Below, in pieces: positions 1 to 8,661 of a DNA stretch of 64,000 bases. The stretch's first letter is position 1; each line of letters opens with the position of its first letter. Position numbers and translations under genes: made by a program. Source of the stretch: Nocardiopsis sp. FIRDI 009 (GTDB lineage: Bacteria; Actinomycetota; Actinomycetes; Streptosporangiales; Streptosporangiaceae); assembly GCF_003386285.1 (NCBI RefSeq), contig NZ_QPNC01000005.1, positions 111,271 to 175,270 on the forward strand. Direction: 5' to 3'. The notes beneath the pieces are model-generated. The model made no database searches, was not told the origin of the DNA, and saw only the letters and a program-made list of their open reading frames with translations.

Positions 1-3000
1 GAACCGCCTGTCGAACATCTCCCTCGGCAACCGGGCGCTCATCCTCCTCATCACCCTCGCGGTCATGTTCTTCGGCGGGCTCGCCGCGACGAGTGCCAAG
101 CGTGAGCTCTTCCCCGAGTTCTCACTACCGATGGTGACCGTCACCGCGTCCTACGAGGGGGCCACCCCCCAGGTCGTGGAGGGTCAGGTCGTCGAACCCC
201 TGGAGCAGGCCATCCAGGGGATCGAGGGCGTCACCGCCGTCACCGCCACCAGCAGCACGGGGACCGCGACGATCCAGGCCGAGTTCGACTACGGGCTCGA
301 ACAGGGCGACCTGGTCCGCGAGACCCAGGTCGCGGTCGACCAGGTCGCGGGGTTCCTGCCCGACGGCGTGGACACCAACGTCATGTCCATGAACACGAAC
401 ATGCTGCCCGCCCAGGTCCTCGCGGTCAGCAGCGACACCCTGGAACAGCGGGACATGGCCTCCACCGTGGAGACCGTCCTCCTCCCGGAGATCGAGTCGG
501 TCCCCGGCGTGCGCTCCGCCGTCCTCCTCGGCGTCGACGAGGAGCGGGTCGAGATCACCCCGGACGAGGACGAACTGGAGTCGGCCGGTCTCACCCCGCA
601 GGACATCGCCCAGGCACTGGAGGGCAGCGGCCTGCTCATGGCCGGCGGCACCCTCGACGAGGACGACCGCACGCTCAGCGTCACCACCGGTGAACGGCAC
701 ACCGACCTCGAACAGATCGAGGACGTGTGGATCCGGCCCGCCCAGAACGGTGCGGCGATCCCCGGTGCCCCGACGGTCACCGCCGAGCCGGTCCAGCTCT
801 CCGAGGTCGCCGACGTGGCGCTGGTACCGCAGGAGTCAGGCGAGATCTCCCGGGTGAACGGCGAACCGGCCGTCATGCTCATGGTCATGTCCACGCCCGA
901 CGGCAACACCGTGGACATCTCCGCGGGAGTGGAGTCCGTCCTGGACGAGCAGGCCGACCTGCTCGGGGACGACATCCACATCACCCCGGTCTTCGACCAG
1001 GCCCCGTTCATCAACGAGTCGATCTCGGACATGTTCAACGCGGGCTGGATGGGCCTGGCCGCCGCCGTGGTCGTGATCCTGGTCTTCCTGCTGTCGATCC
1101 GCTCCACGATCGTGGTCGCCGTGTCGATCCCGGTGTCCATCCTGGTCACCTTCCTGGGGATGCAGGCGTTCGGGTTCACCCTGAACATGCTCACCCTGGC
1201 GGCCCTGACCATCGCGATCGGCCGGGTAGTCGACGACTCGATCGTGGTGCTGGAGAACATCCGCCGCCACATGGGCTACGGCAAGGAGCGCATGACGGCG
1301 GTCAGGGACGGCGTCCGCGAGGTCGCCACCGCCGTGGCCTCCTCCTCGTTCGCCACCATCGCCGTGTTCCTGCCGATGGCCTTCGTCGGCGGCCAGGTCG
1401 GCGAGATCTTCACACCGTTCGCCGTGACCAGCTCGATCGCGCTGGGCGCCTCGCTGCTGGTCGCGCTGACCCTCACCCCGGTCCTGTGCTACTGGTTCAT
1501 GCGGCCCAGGGAGGTCGGTGACGCCACGCAGGAGGAGATCGAGCGCGAGCAGAACCGGGCGGAGCTGCGCACGCCGCTCCAGCGGGTCTACGTCCCGATC
1601 ATCTGGTGGATCACCACCAGGCGCAAGAGCGCCACCGCCGTCATCCTGGTGGCCGCCTCGACCATCTTCGGCGGCACGGTGTACATGGCGACCACGATGG
1701 AGACCGACTGGCTCGGCGAGGCCGAGCAGAACACCTACATGGCCGTGCAGGACCTGGAGCCCGGCACCTCCCTGGAGACCGCCGACGCCGAGGCCGCCAA
1801 GGTCGAGGAGCTGCTCGCGGGGCTGGCCTGGGTGGACGACTACCAGGTCAGCGTCGGCGGCGGCAGCAACCCGATGGTGGCCGCCGGCACCGACCAGATC
1901 AGCTACACCATCACCGCCGACCCCGACACCGACCAGCTGCGCAACCGCGAGGTGCTGCGGGAGGAGTTCGCCGCCCTCGACACCGAGTACGAGCCCAGGC
2001 TCGACGCCTCGGGCGGCATGGGCGGCTCGGGCATCGAGGTCCGGGTCACGGCCGAGGACCAGGAGACCCTGACCGCGGCCGCCGACATGGTCGAGGAGGC
2101 CCTGCTCGACATCGACGGCGCCGATGACGTCGTCAACGGGGTGTCCGCCTCCCAGACCGCGCTGGAGGTGCACGTCGACGGTGAGGAGGCCGCGGAGCTC
2201 GGGCTGAACGAGGCCCTGGTCGGCCAGGCGGTCGCCGCCGCCTTCAACGGGCGGGGCGTCGGCTCCGCGACCATCGACGACGTCCGCCGCGACGTGGTCG
2301 TGCTCACCGACGAGGCCCCGCAGACCCGTGAGGAGCTGGAGGACCTCACGCTCACCACACCCACCGGGCGGGAGGTGAGCCTGGACCGCGTCGCCGACGT
2401 CGAGGAGGTCACGCAGCCTCCGCAGCTGACCCGGATCGACGGTGTCACCAGCACCACGGTGTCGGCCAGCCCGACCGCCTCCGACCTGGGCGCGGTGAGC
2501 ACCGAGATCGGCCGGGCCCTGGACGAGCTGGACCTGCCCTCGGGCGCCACCGCCACACTGGCCGGGGTCAGCCAGGACCAGGCCGAGGGCCTGCTCCAGC
2601 TGCTCACGGCGCTGCTCGCGGCGATCGTCATCTGCTACCTGATCATGGTGGCGACGTTCAAGAGCCTCATCCAGCCGCTCATCCTGCTGGTGTCGGTGCC
2701 CTTCGCGGCGACTGGTTCGCTGGGCCTGCTCATGCTGACCGGCACCCCGCTCGGGGCGGCGGCGATGATCGGCATGCTCATGCTGATCGGTGTGGTGATC
2801 ACCAACGCCATCGTGCTGATGGACCTGATCAACCAGAACCGCGCGGGCGGCATGCCGCTGGGCGAGGCGATCGTCGAGGGCACCCGGCACCGTCTGCGGC
2901 CGATCCTCATGACCGCTGCGGGAACCATCGCCGCGCTGGTGCCGCTGGCCACCGGTCTCACCGGCGGCGGGGCGTTCGTCTCCGGTCCGGTCGCGATCGT

Positions 3001-3256
3001 GGTGATCGGCGGACTGGTCTCGTCCACCCTGCTCACGCTGATCCTGGTTCCCGTGCTCTACCAGTTGGTCGAGGCGGGCAAGGAGCGCCGTGCGCGCAGG
3101 CGGGCGGCCCGTCGCGAGCGCCGTCACGGCAAGGGCGCGGCCGAGAGGGGCGGCGAGGGAGCCGACCGCCGGTCCGTACCGGGGATGAACGGCTCCGGCG
3201 GACCGCACGGAACCAGCGGATCGGACGAGCCCACGGGCGAGCCCGTCGGACGCTGA
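1..3256 (+). CDS. RND family (AcrB/HAE1-type) efflux permease, 5'-truncated by window edge
   Basis: Inner-membrane proton-driven multidrug/hydrophobe exporter of the ACR_tran family. The frame is open from base 2 (NRLSNISLGNRAL...), upstream of the first ATG at 65, so the true start lies outside the window and about 1,084 residues are visible. The first transmembrane helix is at the left edge, followed by a porter domain, a central helix bundle with the paired acidic residues of the proton relay (VVDDSIVVLENI, bases 1229-1264), a second porter domain and a second bundle (AAMIGMLMLIGVVITNAIVL). The last 60 or so residues are an Arg/Gly-rich cytoplasmic tail longer than usual. AcrB-type pumps without an outer membrane are found in some actinomycetes. 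No membrane-fusion or regulator gene is visible, but one could lie upstream. A strong hairpin follows the stop. Confidence 0.93.
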   Translation, partial: NRLSNISLGNRALILLITLAVMFFGGLAATSAKRELFPEFSLPMVTVTASYEGATPQVVEGQVVEPLEQAIQGIEGVTAVTATSSTGTATIQAEFDYGLEQGDLVRETQVAVDQVAGFLPDGVDTNVMSMNTNMLPAQVLAVSSDTLEQRDMASTVETVLLPEIESVPGVRSAVLLGVDEERVEITPDEDELESAGLTPQDIAQALEGSGLLMAGGTLDEDDRTLSVTTGERHTDLEQIEDVWIRPAQNGAAIPGAPTVTAEPVQLSEVADVALVPQESGEISRVNGEPAVMLMVMSTPDGNTVDISAGVESVLDEQADLLGDDIHITPVFDQAPFINESISDMFNAGWMGLAAAVVVILVFLLSIRSTIVVAVSIPVSILVTFLGMQAFGFTLNMLTLAALTIAIGRVVDDSIVVLENIRRHMGYGKERMTAVRDGVREVATAVASSSFATIAVFLPMAFVGGQVGEIFTPFAVTSSIALGASLLVALTLTPVLCYWFMRPREVGDATQEEIEREQNRAELRTPLQRVYVPIIWWITTRRKSATAVILVAASTIFGGTVYMATTMETDWLGEAEQNTYMAVQDLEPGTSLETADAEAAKVEELLAGLAWVDDYQVSVGGGSNPMVAAGTDQISYTITADPDTDQLRNREVLREEFAALDTEYEPRLDASGGMGGSGIEVRVTAEDQETLTAAADMVEEALLDIDGADDVVNGVSASQTALEVHVDGEEAAELGLNEALVGQAVAAAFNGRGVGSATIDDVRRDVVVLTDEAPQTREELEDLTLTTPTGREVSLDRVADVEEVTQPPQLTRIDGVTSTTVSASPTASDLGAVSTEIGRALDELDLPSGATATLAGVSQDQAEGLLQLLTALLAAIVICYLIMVATFKSLIQPLILLVSVPFAATGSLGLLMLTGTPLGAAAMIGMLMLIGVVITNAIVLMDLINQNRAGGMPLGEAIVEGTRHRLRPILMTAAGTIAALVPLATGLTGGGAFVSGPVAIVVIGGLVSSTLLTLILVPVLYQLVEAGKERRARRRAARRERRHGKGAAERGGEGADRRSVPGMNGSGGPHGTSGSDEPTGEPVGR

Positions 3257-3932
3257 TTCCTCCGGGCGACCGGAATCCGTTGACCGGGGGGCGTTCCGCA
3301 CACGGTGCGGGACGCCCCCGCCGTCCTGGGCGGCGTGACGTGTGCCGGTTTCCCGGGATCATCGGGGCGTTGATGTGCGTCGTCTCTTCGCCGGGAGCGG
3401 TTCGGGCGGGTCGGGGCCGCCTGAAAGCGGATCGCCTGGGACTCCGTGAAGTATTCACACGCGCCACATGGATACCCTACGGAATTAATTTTTCATCTGC
3501 ACCGCCTGGCTAACGGGCGAGACCGCAGAGGATGCCTTCGTTTATTTAAGATCACGTTTTTCTGACCATCGGGCTAGCCTGTCCTTGCTTCGTGGTTGCA
3601 CTTGGAACAAAAGCGTCCAGATCCGTTAATCGGATACCTGCCAGGGCATCTAGCAGAGTGGAAGAGCAAGGATGGCATGGGCGGTCCCACGTGGTTGACG
3701 CGCCCCACATGGTGATCCATCCGCTCAGGGGGCGCGGGTGCGCCGGTGACGTGAACCTTGTCGTTCGCAGCGCGGCGGCCGCACCGCGATACCGATTCAA
3801 CAGGGCGCGACGAGCCGTTCTCGCTTGTTCGCGGCTCCTTCATATGTTTCCTGGGCGCACTCTTCTTCAGTATGACGCGCGTACGGTGCGCGATCCGCGC
3901 CGCACCACGTATCTGAGACGAAAGGCGTATCA
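3257..3932. other. Intergenic leader before adhE, AT-richer, with palindrome
   Basis: After the hairpin at 3287-3319 no coding frame has convincing composition. Bases about 3460-3620 are clearly AT-richer than the surroundings (runs such as AATTAATTTTT). A perfect inverted repeat GTGAA-GTA-TTCAC lies at 3446-3458. It resembles the Rex (redox sensor) half-sites, but the spacer is 3 nt rather than the 4 of the usual Rex box, so Rex binding is only a possibility. The purine-rich GAGACGAAAGG before 3933 is the adhE ribosome binding site. Confidence 0.5.
3287..3319 (+). terminator. Rho-independent-type hairpin after the RND gene
   Basis: Arms 3287-3301 and 3305-3319 form a 15-bp stem (one G-U pair) with a 3-nt ACG loop, starting 31 nt after the RND stop. 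There is no T-run, which is common for actinobacterial terminators. Confidence 0.75.
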
Positions 3933-6518
3933 GTGAAGACGATTGATGCAATGGTGGCGAGAGCCCGGGCGTCCGTGGCCGAGTTCGAGTCCTTCGGGCA
4001 GGAGGAGGTCGACCGGATCGTCAGCGCCGCCTCGAGGGCGGCCCTCGCCGAGCACACGGATCTGGCCAGGCACGCCGTCGAGGAGACGAAGCGCGGCTTG
4101 GTCGAGGACAAGGCGGTGAAGAACGTCTTCGCCTGTGAGCACGTCACACACCACATGAGGGACCTGAGGACGGTCGGCGTCATCGGTACCGACGATCTCC
4201 GGGGCATCACCGAGGTCGCCGCGCCGATCGGAGTCATCTGCGCGATCACGCCGGTCACGAATCCGACGTCGACTGTGCTGTTCAAGGCGCTGATCGCGCT
4301 GAAGACGCGCAACAGCATCATCTTCTCGTTCGCCGGGTCGGCCAACGGGAGCAGTAGGAGGGCCGCCATGATCGTCCGGGACGCCGCCGTCGCGGCCGGC
4401 GCTCCCGAGCACTGCGTCCAGTGGCTGGAGGAGCCCGAACGCGCGGCCACCGACGAGCTCATGAGACACGAAGGGGTCTCCGTCATCCTCGCCACCGGCG
4501 GCCATCGCCTGGTGCGCGCCGCGTATTCGAGCGGAAAGCCGGCTCTGGGGGTCGGAGCCGGTAACGTCCCCGCCGTCGTCGACAGCACCGCGGACGTGCG
4601 TCGGGCCGCGCACGACATCGTCCTGTCCAACACGTTCGACCATGGCATGGTCTGTTCCTCGGAACAGGTCCTTGTCGTCGACGACGGTGTGGGGCAGGAG
4701 TTCACCGAAGAGCTTCGCGGTCTGCGAGCCCATGTGGCCACCTCGCAGGAGAAGGCACTACTGGAGCGCTTCCTGTTCGGTGTCGGTCCCGGGGACGACC
4801 GGTCCGAGGGCGTCTTCAACCGTGACGCCGTCGGACGCTCAGCCTCCTGGATCGCCGAGCAGGCCGGATTCCGGGTACCCGCCGATACCTCGGTCATCCT
4901 CGCCGACGTCCACGCCGTGGGCCCCGCGGAACCGTTGACACGGGAGAAGCTCTGCCCGGTTCTGGCCGTCGTCCGCGCCTCCGGACGGGAGGAGGCCGTC
5001 GGGCTCGCCCGGCAGGTGCTCGCACTGGACGGACTGGGGCACACCGCCGCCGTGCACGCCCGAGACCAGGAGTACTGCGAGCAGTTCGGCACACGGGTCG
5101 AAGCGATTCGCGTCATCTGCAACTCACCCACTTCCCAGGGAGGCATCGGGGGCGTCTACAACTTCCTCACCCCCTCCCTGACCCTGGGCGCGGGATCCTA
5201 CGGCGGAAACTCCTTCGCCGGGAACGTGCACGCCGTGAACCTGCTCAACATCAAGCGCATCGCCCGCCGAACGACGAACATGCAGTGGTTCAGGGTCCCG
5301 CCCGAGATCTACTTCGAGCCGTACTCGCTGAACTACCTCTCCGAGATGCGTAACGTGGGGCGGGTGAGCCTGGTCACCGGAGCGGGCGCCCGCCGCCGCG
5401 GCCACGTCCAGCGCGTCACGGACGCGCTCGGCAGGCGTGGAACGCCCGTCGAGATCGACGTCATCGACGACGTCGAAGCCGATCCCGGCATTCCAACCGT
5501 GCGACGGGGGGCGACCAGGATGGCCCGCTTCCGTCCGGACACGATCATCGCCCTGGGCGGTGGTTCGGTGATGGACGCGGCCAAGGTCATGTGGCTGACC
5601 TACGAGCACCCCTCGGTCGAGTTCTCCGACATGCGCGGGAAGTTCTTCGACATGCGCAAGCGCGCGTTCGACTTTCCCGAGACCGGAACCCTGGCCAGCC
5701 TGGTCTGCGTTCCGACGACCTCCGGCTCCGGGTCCGAGACCAGTCCGTTCGCCGTGATCACAGACCCCGACACCGGACTCAAGTACCCGCTGGCGGACTA
5801 CGCCCTCACCCCGAGCGTCGCCATCTGCGACCCGACCCTGGCGACCCGCCTGCCCCCGACCGTCACCGCGGACAGCGGGTTCGACGCGCTCACGCACGCG
5901 ATCGAGGCCTATGTCTCCGTCTACGCCAACGACTTCACCGACGGCCTGTGCCTCAAGGCGATCCAGTTGGTCTTCGCCCACCTGGAACGGGCCGTGCACG
6001 ATGGCAGGAACGACCCGGAAGCCCGCATGGGCATGCACAACGCGGGCACCATCGCCGGTATGGCGTTCGGCAACGCCTTCCTCGGGATCGTGCACGCGAT
6101 GTCCCACACGCTGGGGGCGACCTTTCACATATCCCACGGACGTACGAACGCCCTGTTGCTCCCACACGTCATCCGCTACAACGGGTCCCCCTCCGGCAAG
6201 CTCACGGGCTGGCCCAGGTACGAGTCCCACCGTGCGCCCGAGCGCTTCCAGGACATCGCGCGCAGTGTGGGGCTGCCCGCCCGCTCGCCCGGTCAGGCGG
6301 TGACGGAGCTGGCCCGTGCCGTCGAGGACCTGCGTGACGCCGTCGGTATCGAGCCCTCCTTCGCCGAGGTCGGGGTCGACGAGGACGAGTTCCTGGGAGC
6401 GCTTCCTGAGCAGGCGATCAACGCCTACAACGACCAGTGCGCCCCGGCCAACCCCAGGATGCCTCTCATGGCGCATATGGAGAAGCTCATGGTGGCCGCG
6501 TACTACGGACACCGGTGA
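3933..6518 (+). CDS. adhE: Bifunctional acetaldehyde-CoA / alcohol dehydrogenase
   Basis: Converts acetyl-CoA to acetaldehyde and then ethanol with two NADH, a cytoplasmic fermentative or redox-balancing route. It has 861 residues, close to the usual 860-890. Residues about 1-440 are an aldehyde dehydrogenase domain with the catalytic cysteine at 241 in MVCSSEQ. Residues about 450-861 are an iron-dependent alcohol dehydrogenase with the NAD-binding GGGSVMDAAK, the metal-site segments DSGFDALTHAIEAY and HAMSHTLGATFHISHGR, and the typical RYNGSP. The GTG start is preceded by GAGACGAAAGG. The gene stands alone, with a long regulated-looking leader and no pta/ack or pyruvate-formate-lyase genes nearby. 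AdhE is known mostly from facultative anaerobes and is patchy in actinomycetes, which fits a role under oxygen limitation. Confidence 0.95.
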   Translation: MKTIDAMVARARASVAEFESFGQEEVDRIVSAASRAALAEHTDLARHAVEETKRGLVEDKAVKNVFACEHVTHHMRDLRTVGVIGTDDLRGITEVAAPIGVICAITPVTNPTSTVLFKALIALKTRNSIIFSFAGSANGSSRRAAMIVRDAAVAAGAPEHCVQWLEEPERAATDELMRHEGVSVILATGGHRLVRAAYSSGKPALGVGAGNVPAVVDSTADVRRAAHDIVLSNTFDHGMVCSSEQVLVVDDGVGQEFTEELRGLRAHVATSQEKALLERFLFGVGPGDDRSEGVFNRDAVGRSASWIAEQAGFRVPADTSVILADVHAVGPAEPLTREKLCPVLAVVRASGREEAVGLARQVLALDGLGHTAAVHARDQEYCEQFGTRVEAIRVICNSPTSQGGIGGVYNFLTPSLTLGAGSYGGNSFAGNVHAVNLLNIKRIARRTTNMQWFRVPPEIYFEPYSLNYLSEMRNVGRVSLVTGAGARRRGHVQRVTDALGRRGTPVEIDVIDDVEADPGIPTVRRGATRMARFRPDTIIALGGGSVMDAAKVMWLTYEHPSVEFSDMRGKFFDMRKRAFDFPETGTLASLVCVPTTSGSGSETSPFAVITDPDTGLKYPLADYALTPSVAICDPTLATRLPPTVTADSGFDALTHAIEAYVSVYANDFTDGLCLKAIQLVFAHLERAVHDGRNDPEARMGMHNAGTIAGMAFGNAFLGIVHAMSHTLGATFHISHGRTNALLLPHVIRYNGSPSGKLTGWPRYESHRAPERFQDIARSVGLPARSPGQAVTELARAVEDLRDAVGIEPSFAEVGVDEDEFLGALPEQAINAYNDQCAPANPRMPLMAHMEKLMVAAYYGHR

Positions 6519-7294
6519 TGCGCCGACGGAGGTGGGCTGCGTGGGACCGGTCCCCTGAGCTCGGGCGGGTAGGCACCGGTGGTGGGCGGCGCGGGAGTCT
6601 CCGGTGACTCGGCGGGCCTGGACCACTCCCAGACGGCGGCACGGGTTCTCGATCCGCCAGTGCGGGTCGGGCGTCCTCGTGGTTCGGTTCGCGCTCTTAG
6701 GGAGCGCCCGCGAGAGCACGGCGGCTTTTCCCGTCACTCTCCAGGCGTGGTCGCTCAGCCACCTCCTTCTCCAGTCGCTCGATCCTGGCGTGGAGCCGTT
6801 CGGCTTCCGCTTCGGCGGGGTGTCCGCGGCGCGGCGGGGCCCGCGCACGGTGCCGGTGGCGCGGGCTTCGTAGGCGGTGACGATGCGCGACTCGTGGTCG
6901 GTGGGGAGGGGACGGCGTCTGGGTTTGGCCGCAGGGTGCGCCATCCGCCCTGGAGCGCATCGCCGCGGGGACGGCCTCGGCGCAGTCAACACACCGCATC
7001 GCTTTCGGTAAGCCGTAGACTGCGGTGGTGGTGACTCTCTGTAGTAACTCCCGAGGGTGAGGTTCGCCCCTCAAGCGCGTGGGTTTCGGGGTCAACCCGG
7101 TATCACAGGGCTGCGAAACGACCGGGACCGACAGAGGCCACGCGGGAACAGCGGCGGGTCCTGTCCCAGGTACTCTGTGCAGTTCAGGGTGGGTTTACTC
7201 CACAAACCCCATACTTGGGGCATTGCAGGCCTTGGCGTTGCGTCATCGGAGCGTTGATTTGTGCTCTCCGGGCACTCCAGGCAGTCTGCGTCAC
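6519..7294. other. Non-coding stretch after adhE containing the IS3-like remnant
   Basis: Apart from the transposase-like fragment at 6697-6944 nothing coding is convincing here. Bases 7020-7290 are more AT-rich and may hold a promoter for the small ORF that follows, but no clear -35/-10 pair is seen. Confidence 0.4.
6697..6944 (-). pseudogene. Decayed IS3-type transposase OrfA remnant
   Basis: From an ATG at 6944 one frame reads RRRPLPTDHESRIVTAYEA, which resembles the helix-turn-helix start of IS3-group OrfA proteins. After about 35 residues the similarity moves to another minus frame ending at 6697: AEAEAERLHARIERLEKEVAE (a leucine-zipper-like coiled coil) and then DGKSRRALA, resembling the OrfA tail usually written VVGKAHALL. 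A frameshift and an internal deletion near 6840 are therefore likely. No OrfB and no terminal inverted repeats were found, so this is a dead fragment. The identification rests on short similarities. Confidence 0.4.
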
Positions 7295-7459
7295 ATGGAC
7301 GAATCGAACAAGAGCCTTGATGACCTGGTCCGCGACGAGCTGGGCGAGGAACCGTCCCAGGAGGCCAAGGACTACGCCCGACAGCTGTACGAACGTTTCC
7401 GGCTGCCCGCTCCGACCGACACCGGTGGTGCGGACGACTCGGTGACGGCGGGAGAGTGA
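7295..7459 (+). CDS. Small acidic hypothetical protein (54 aa)
   Basis: The ATG at 7295 opens a 54-residue acidic ORF (MDESNKSLDDLVRDELGEE...). A predicted helical segment QEAKDYARQLYERFRL is followed by a disordered, Thr/Gly/Asp-rich tail. There are no cysteines, no signal peptide and no membrane segment. Codon use matches neighbouring genes, with mostly G/C third positions. No strong ribosome binding site is present, which lowers confidence. It lies just upstream of, and convergent with, the anti-sigma-type ATPase gene. I do not recognise the family. Confidence 0.5.
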   Translation: MDESNKSLDDLVRDELGEEPSQEAKDYARQLYERFRLPAPTDTGGADDSVTAGE

Positions 7460-7529
7460 CGGCGACGGACGGTTCAGGCGCGGCGGCGTACCGCCGAGGC
7501 CGTCGGGGCCCCGTGGTCACCGCCGGTCC

Positions 7530-7979
7530 TCAGAGCGGATCGCCGTCGCGCTCCCACACCAGCTCGAACCAGACCTTGCGCCCCATGCCGTCGCCGCGGG
7601 GCTCGGTGCCCCACGCGCTGGAGAGCGCCTCGACCAGGTCCAGGCCCCGACCGTGTTCCTCGGTGTCGTAGGGGTCCCGGTGCTGGGGACGTGGCGACTC
7701 CTCCAGATTGCCCAGGTCACGCACCTCCACTCGGGCCCATCCGGGCGCCTGGTGCACGCAGATCTCGAACTTGCCCGTCTCCCGGCCGGACGCGCTGTGG
7801 GTGATGGCGTTGGTGGCGAGTTCACTGGTCAGGAGGGTCACCGTGGTCAGGTCCGGGCAGGACGCCAGGTGGCGCGCCACGAACCGGCGCGCATAGGCGA
7901 TCTGGCTCGGGAGTCCGGGGAACCGGCGTCTGACCGACCTGGCGGCGGTGTCAGTGCTGTGCGGAATGGGTTCTTCCAT
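7530..7979 (-). CDS. ATP-binding protein of the anti-sigma regulatory (RsbW/SpoIIAB-like) family
   Basis: The 149-residue protein has a single HATPase_c_2 domain, the GHKL fold used by serine kinases that inactivate anti-anti-sigma factors. Visible motifs are the N-box LLTSELATNAITHSASG (Glu and Asn for Mg-ATP), VEVRDLG (G1-like) and EHGRGLDLVEALSSAWG (G2-like). The ATG at 7979 gives the normal family length. In-frame codons continue upstream to about 8113, but that extension is proline-rich and unlike the family. Actinomycetes carry dozens of such small ATPases, often next to DUF397/XRE pairs or PP2C phosphatases, neither of which is present here. The partner sigma or anti-sigma-antagonist protein is not encoded nearby. 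Confidence 0.88.
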   Translation of the reverse strand: MEEPIPHSTDTAARSVRRRFPGLPSQIAYARRFVARHLASCPDLTTVTLLTSELATNAITHSASGRETGKFEICVHQAPGWARVEVRDLGNLEESPRPQHRDPYDTEEHGRGLDLVEALSSAWGTEPRGDGMGRKVWFELVWERDGDPL

Positions 7980-8661
7980 GGATCTCGTCGAACCTTGGAA
8001 CGGACGGGACGTGGAACGCGGGGACGAGAACGGATCCGACGGTGAGGGTGCGGTGCCTGGGGCGGGGGCGTGTCGGGTGGCCAGGGGACCCTGGGCTGCG
8101 GCGGGGTCACACATGGTGGGTTTCACTTCCCGATGACGTGTGTGCGCGACGGGCGGGGCAAGGTGCGCCGGGCCCTCGTGGCGTCCATGCCCGCGGAGAC
8201 GGGTCACGGCGCGTTGCGGACACACGGGTCGGTGCCCCCTGGGTCAGGGAGGGAAGTGGTCTGGTGCCACGGGGCGCGCGGTGTGCGGGGGTCGGCGTGT
8301 GGGAGGGGAGGAGCCGTGGGGCTCCCCGCCTGGCGGGGGTGGGGCCGAGAGGAGGCCCGTCATGGTCGGTCATGGTGGGTCAGGGATGTGCCCTGCGACA
8401 CTGGAGGGCGTATTCGCGCTTAGCATACGCTCTGTGCCTCCCCCGAAACCCGGTCGACCTGGCCTGGATAGGATATCCCCCGATGACCTGGAAAAAGGGG
8501 GGAACCGGTGAGGTCGTGACGAGGATCCCGGGCGGGCCACGGCGGCGTTTCGTGACTGGTGGGGCTCGCGGGATAAGGTAACGATTCTGTGAAGTTCCGC
8601 TGAATTTCGGTGCTTCACACGGTCTTGCGGCTGGTATGTCCGAGGCGACAAGGTATCCCCC
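7980..8661. other. Intergenic region between divergent genes
   Basis: Several open frames exist but all have the Arg/Gly/Pro bias of antisense or random high-GC frames, and none has family-like motifs. The AT-richer part at 8410-8480 (around GCTTAGCATACGCTC) is the likeliest promoter zone for the gene at 8662. No stable terminator was noticed. Confidence 0.4.

Noticed and set aside
836..3301. Long minus-strand open frame opposite the RND pump
   Set aside because: Its translation is rich in Arg, Gly, Asp and His with no domain pattern, which is the usual antisense image of a high-GC gene.
3446..3458. Rex (redox sensor) box upstream of adhE
   Set aside because: The arms fit but the spacer is 3 nt rather than 4. 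It is kept as an unassigned palindrome.
5124..6992. Long minus-strand open frame extending from the transposase-like fragment across adhE
   Set aside because: Only its first 120 residues resemble anything (IS3 OrfA). The rest is antisense to a strong adhE gene.
8042..8581. Plus-strand open frame in the 8.0-8.6 kb gap
   Set aside because: Gly/Arg/Trp-biased translation, no ribosome binding site and no family pattern.
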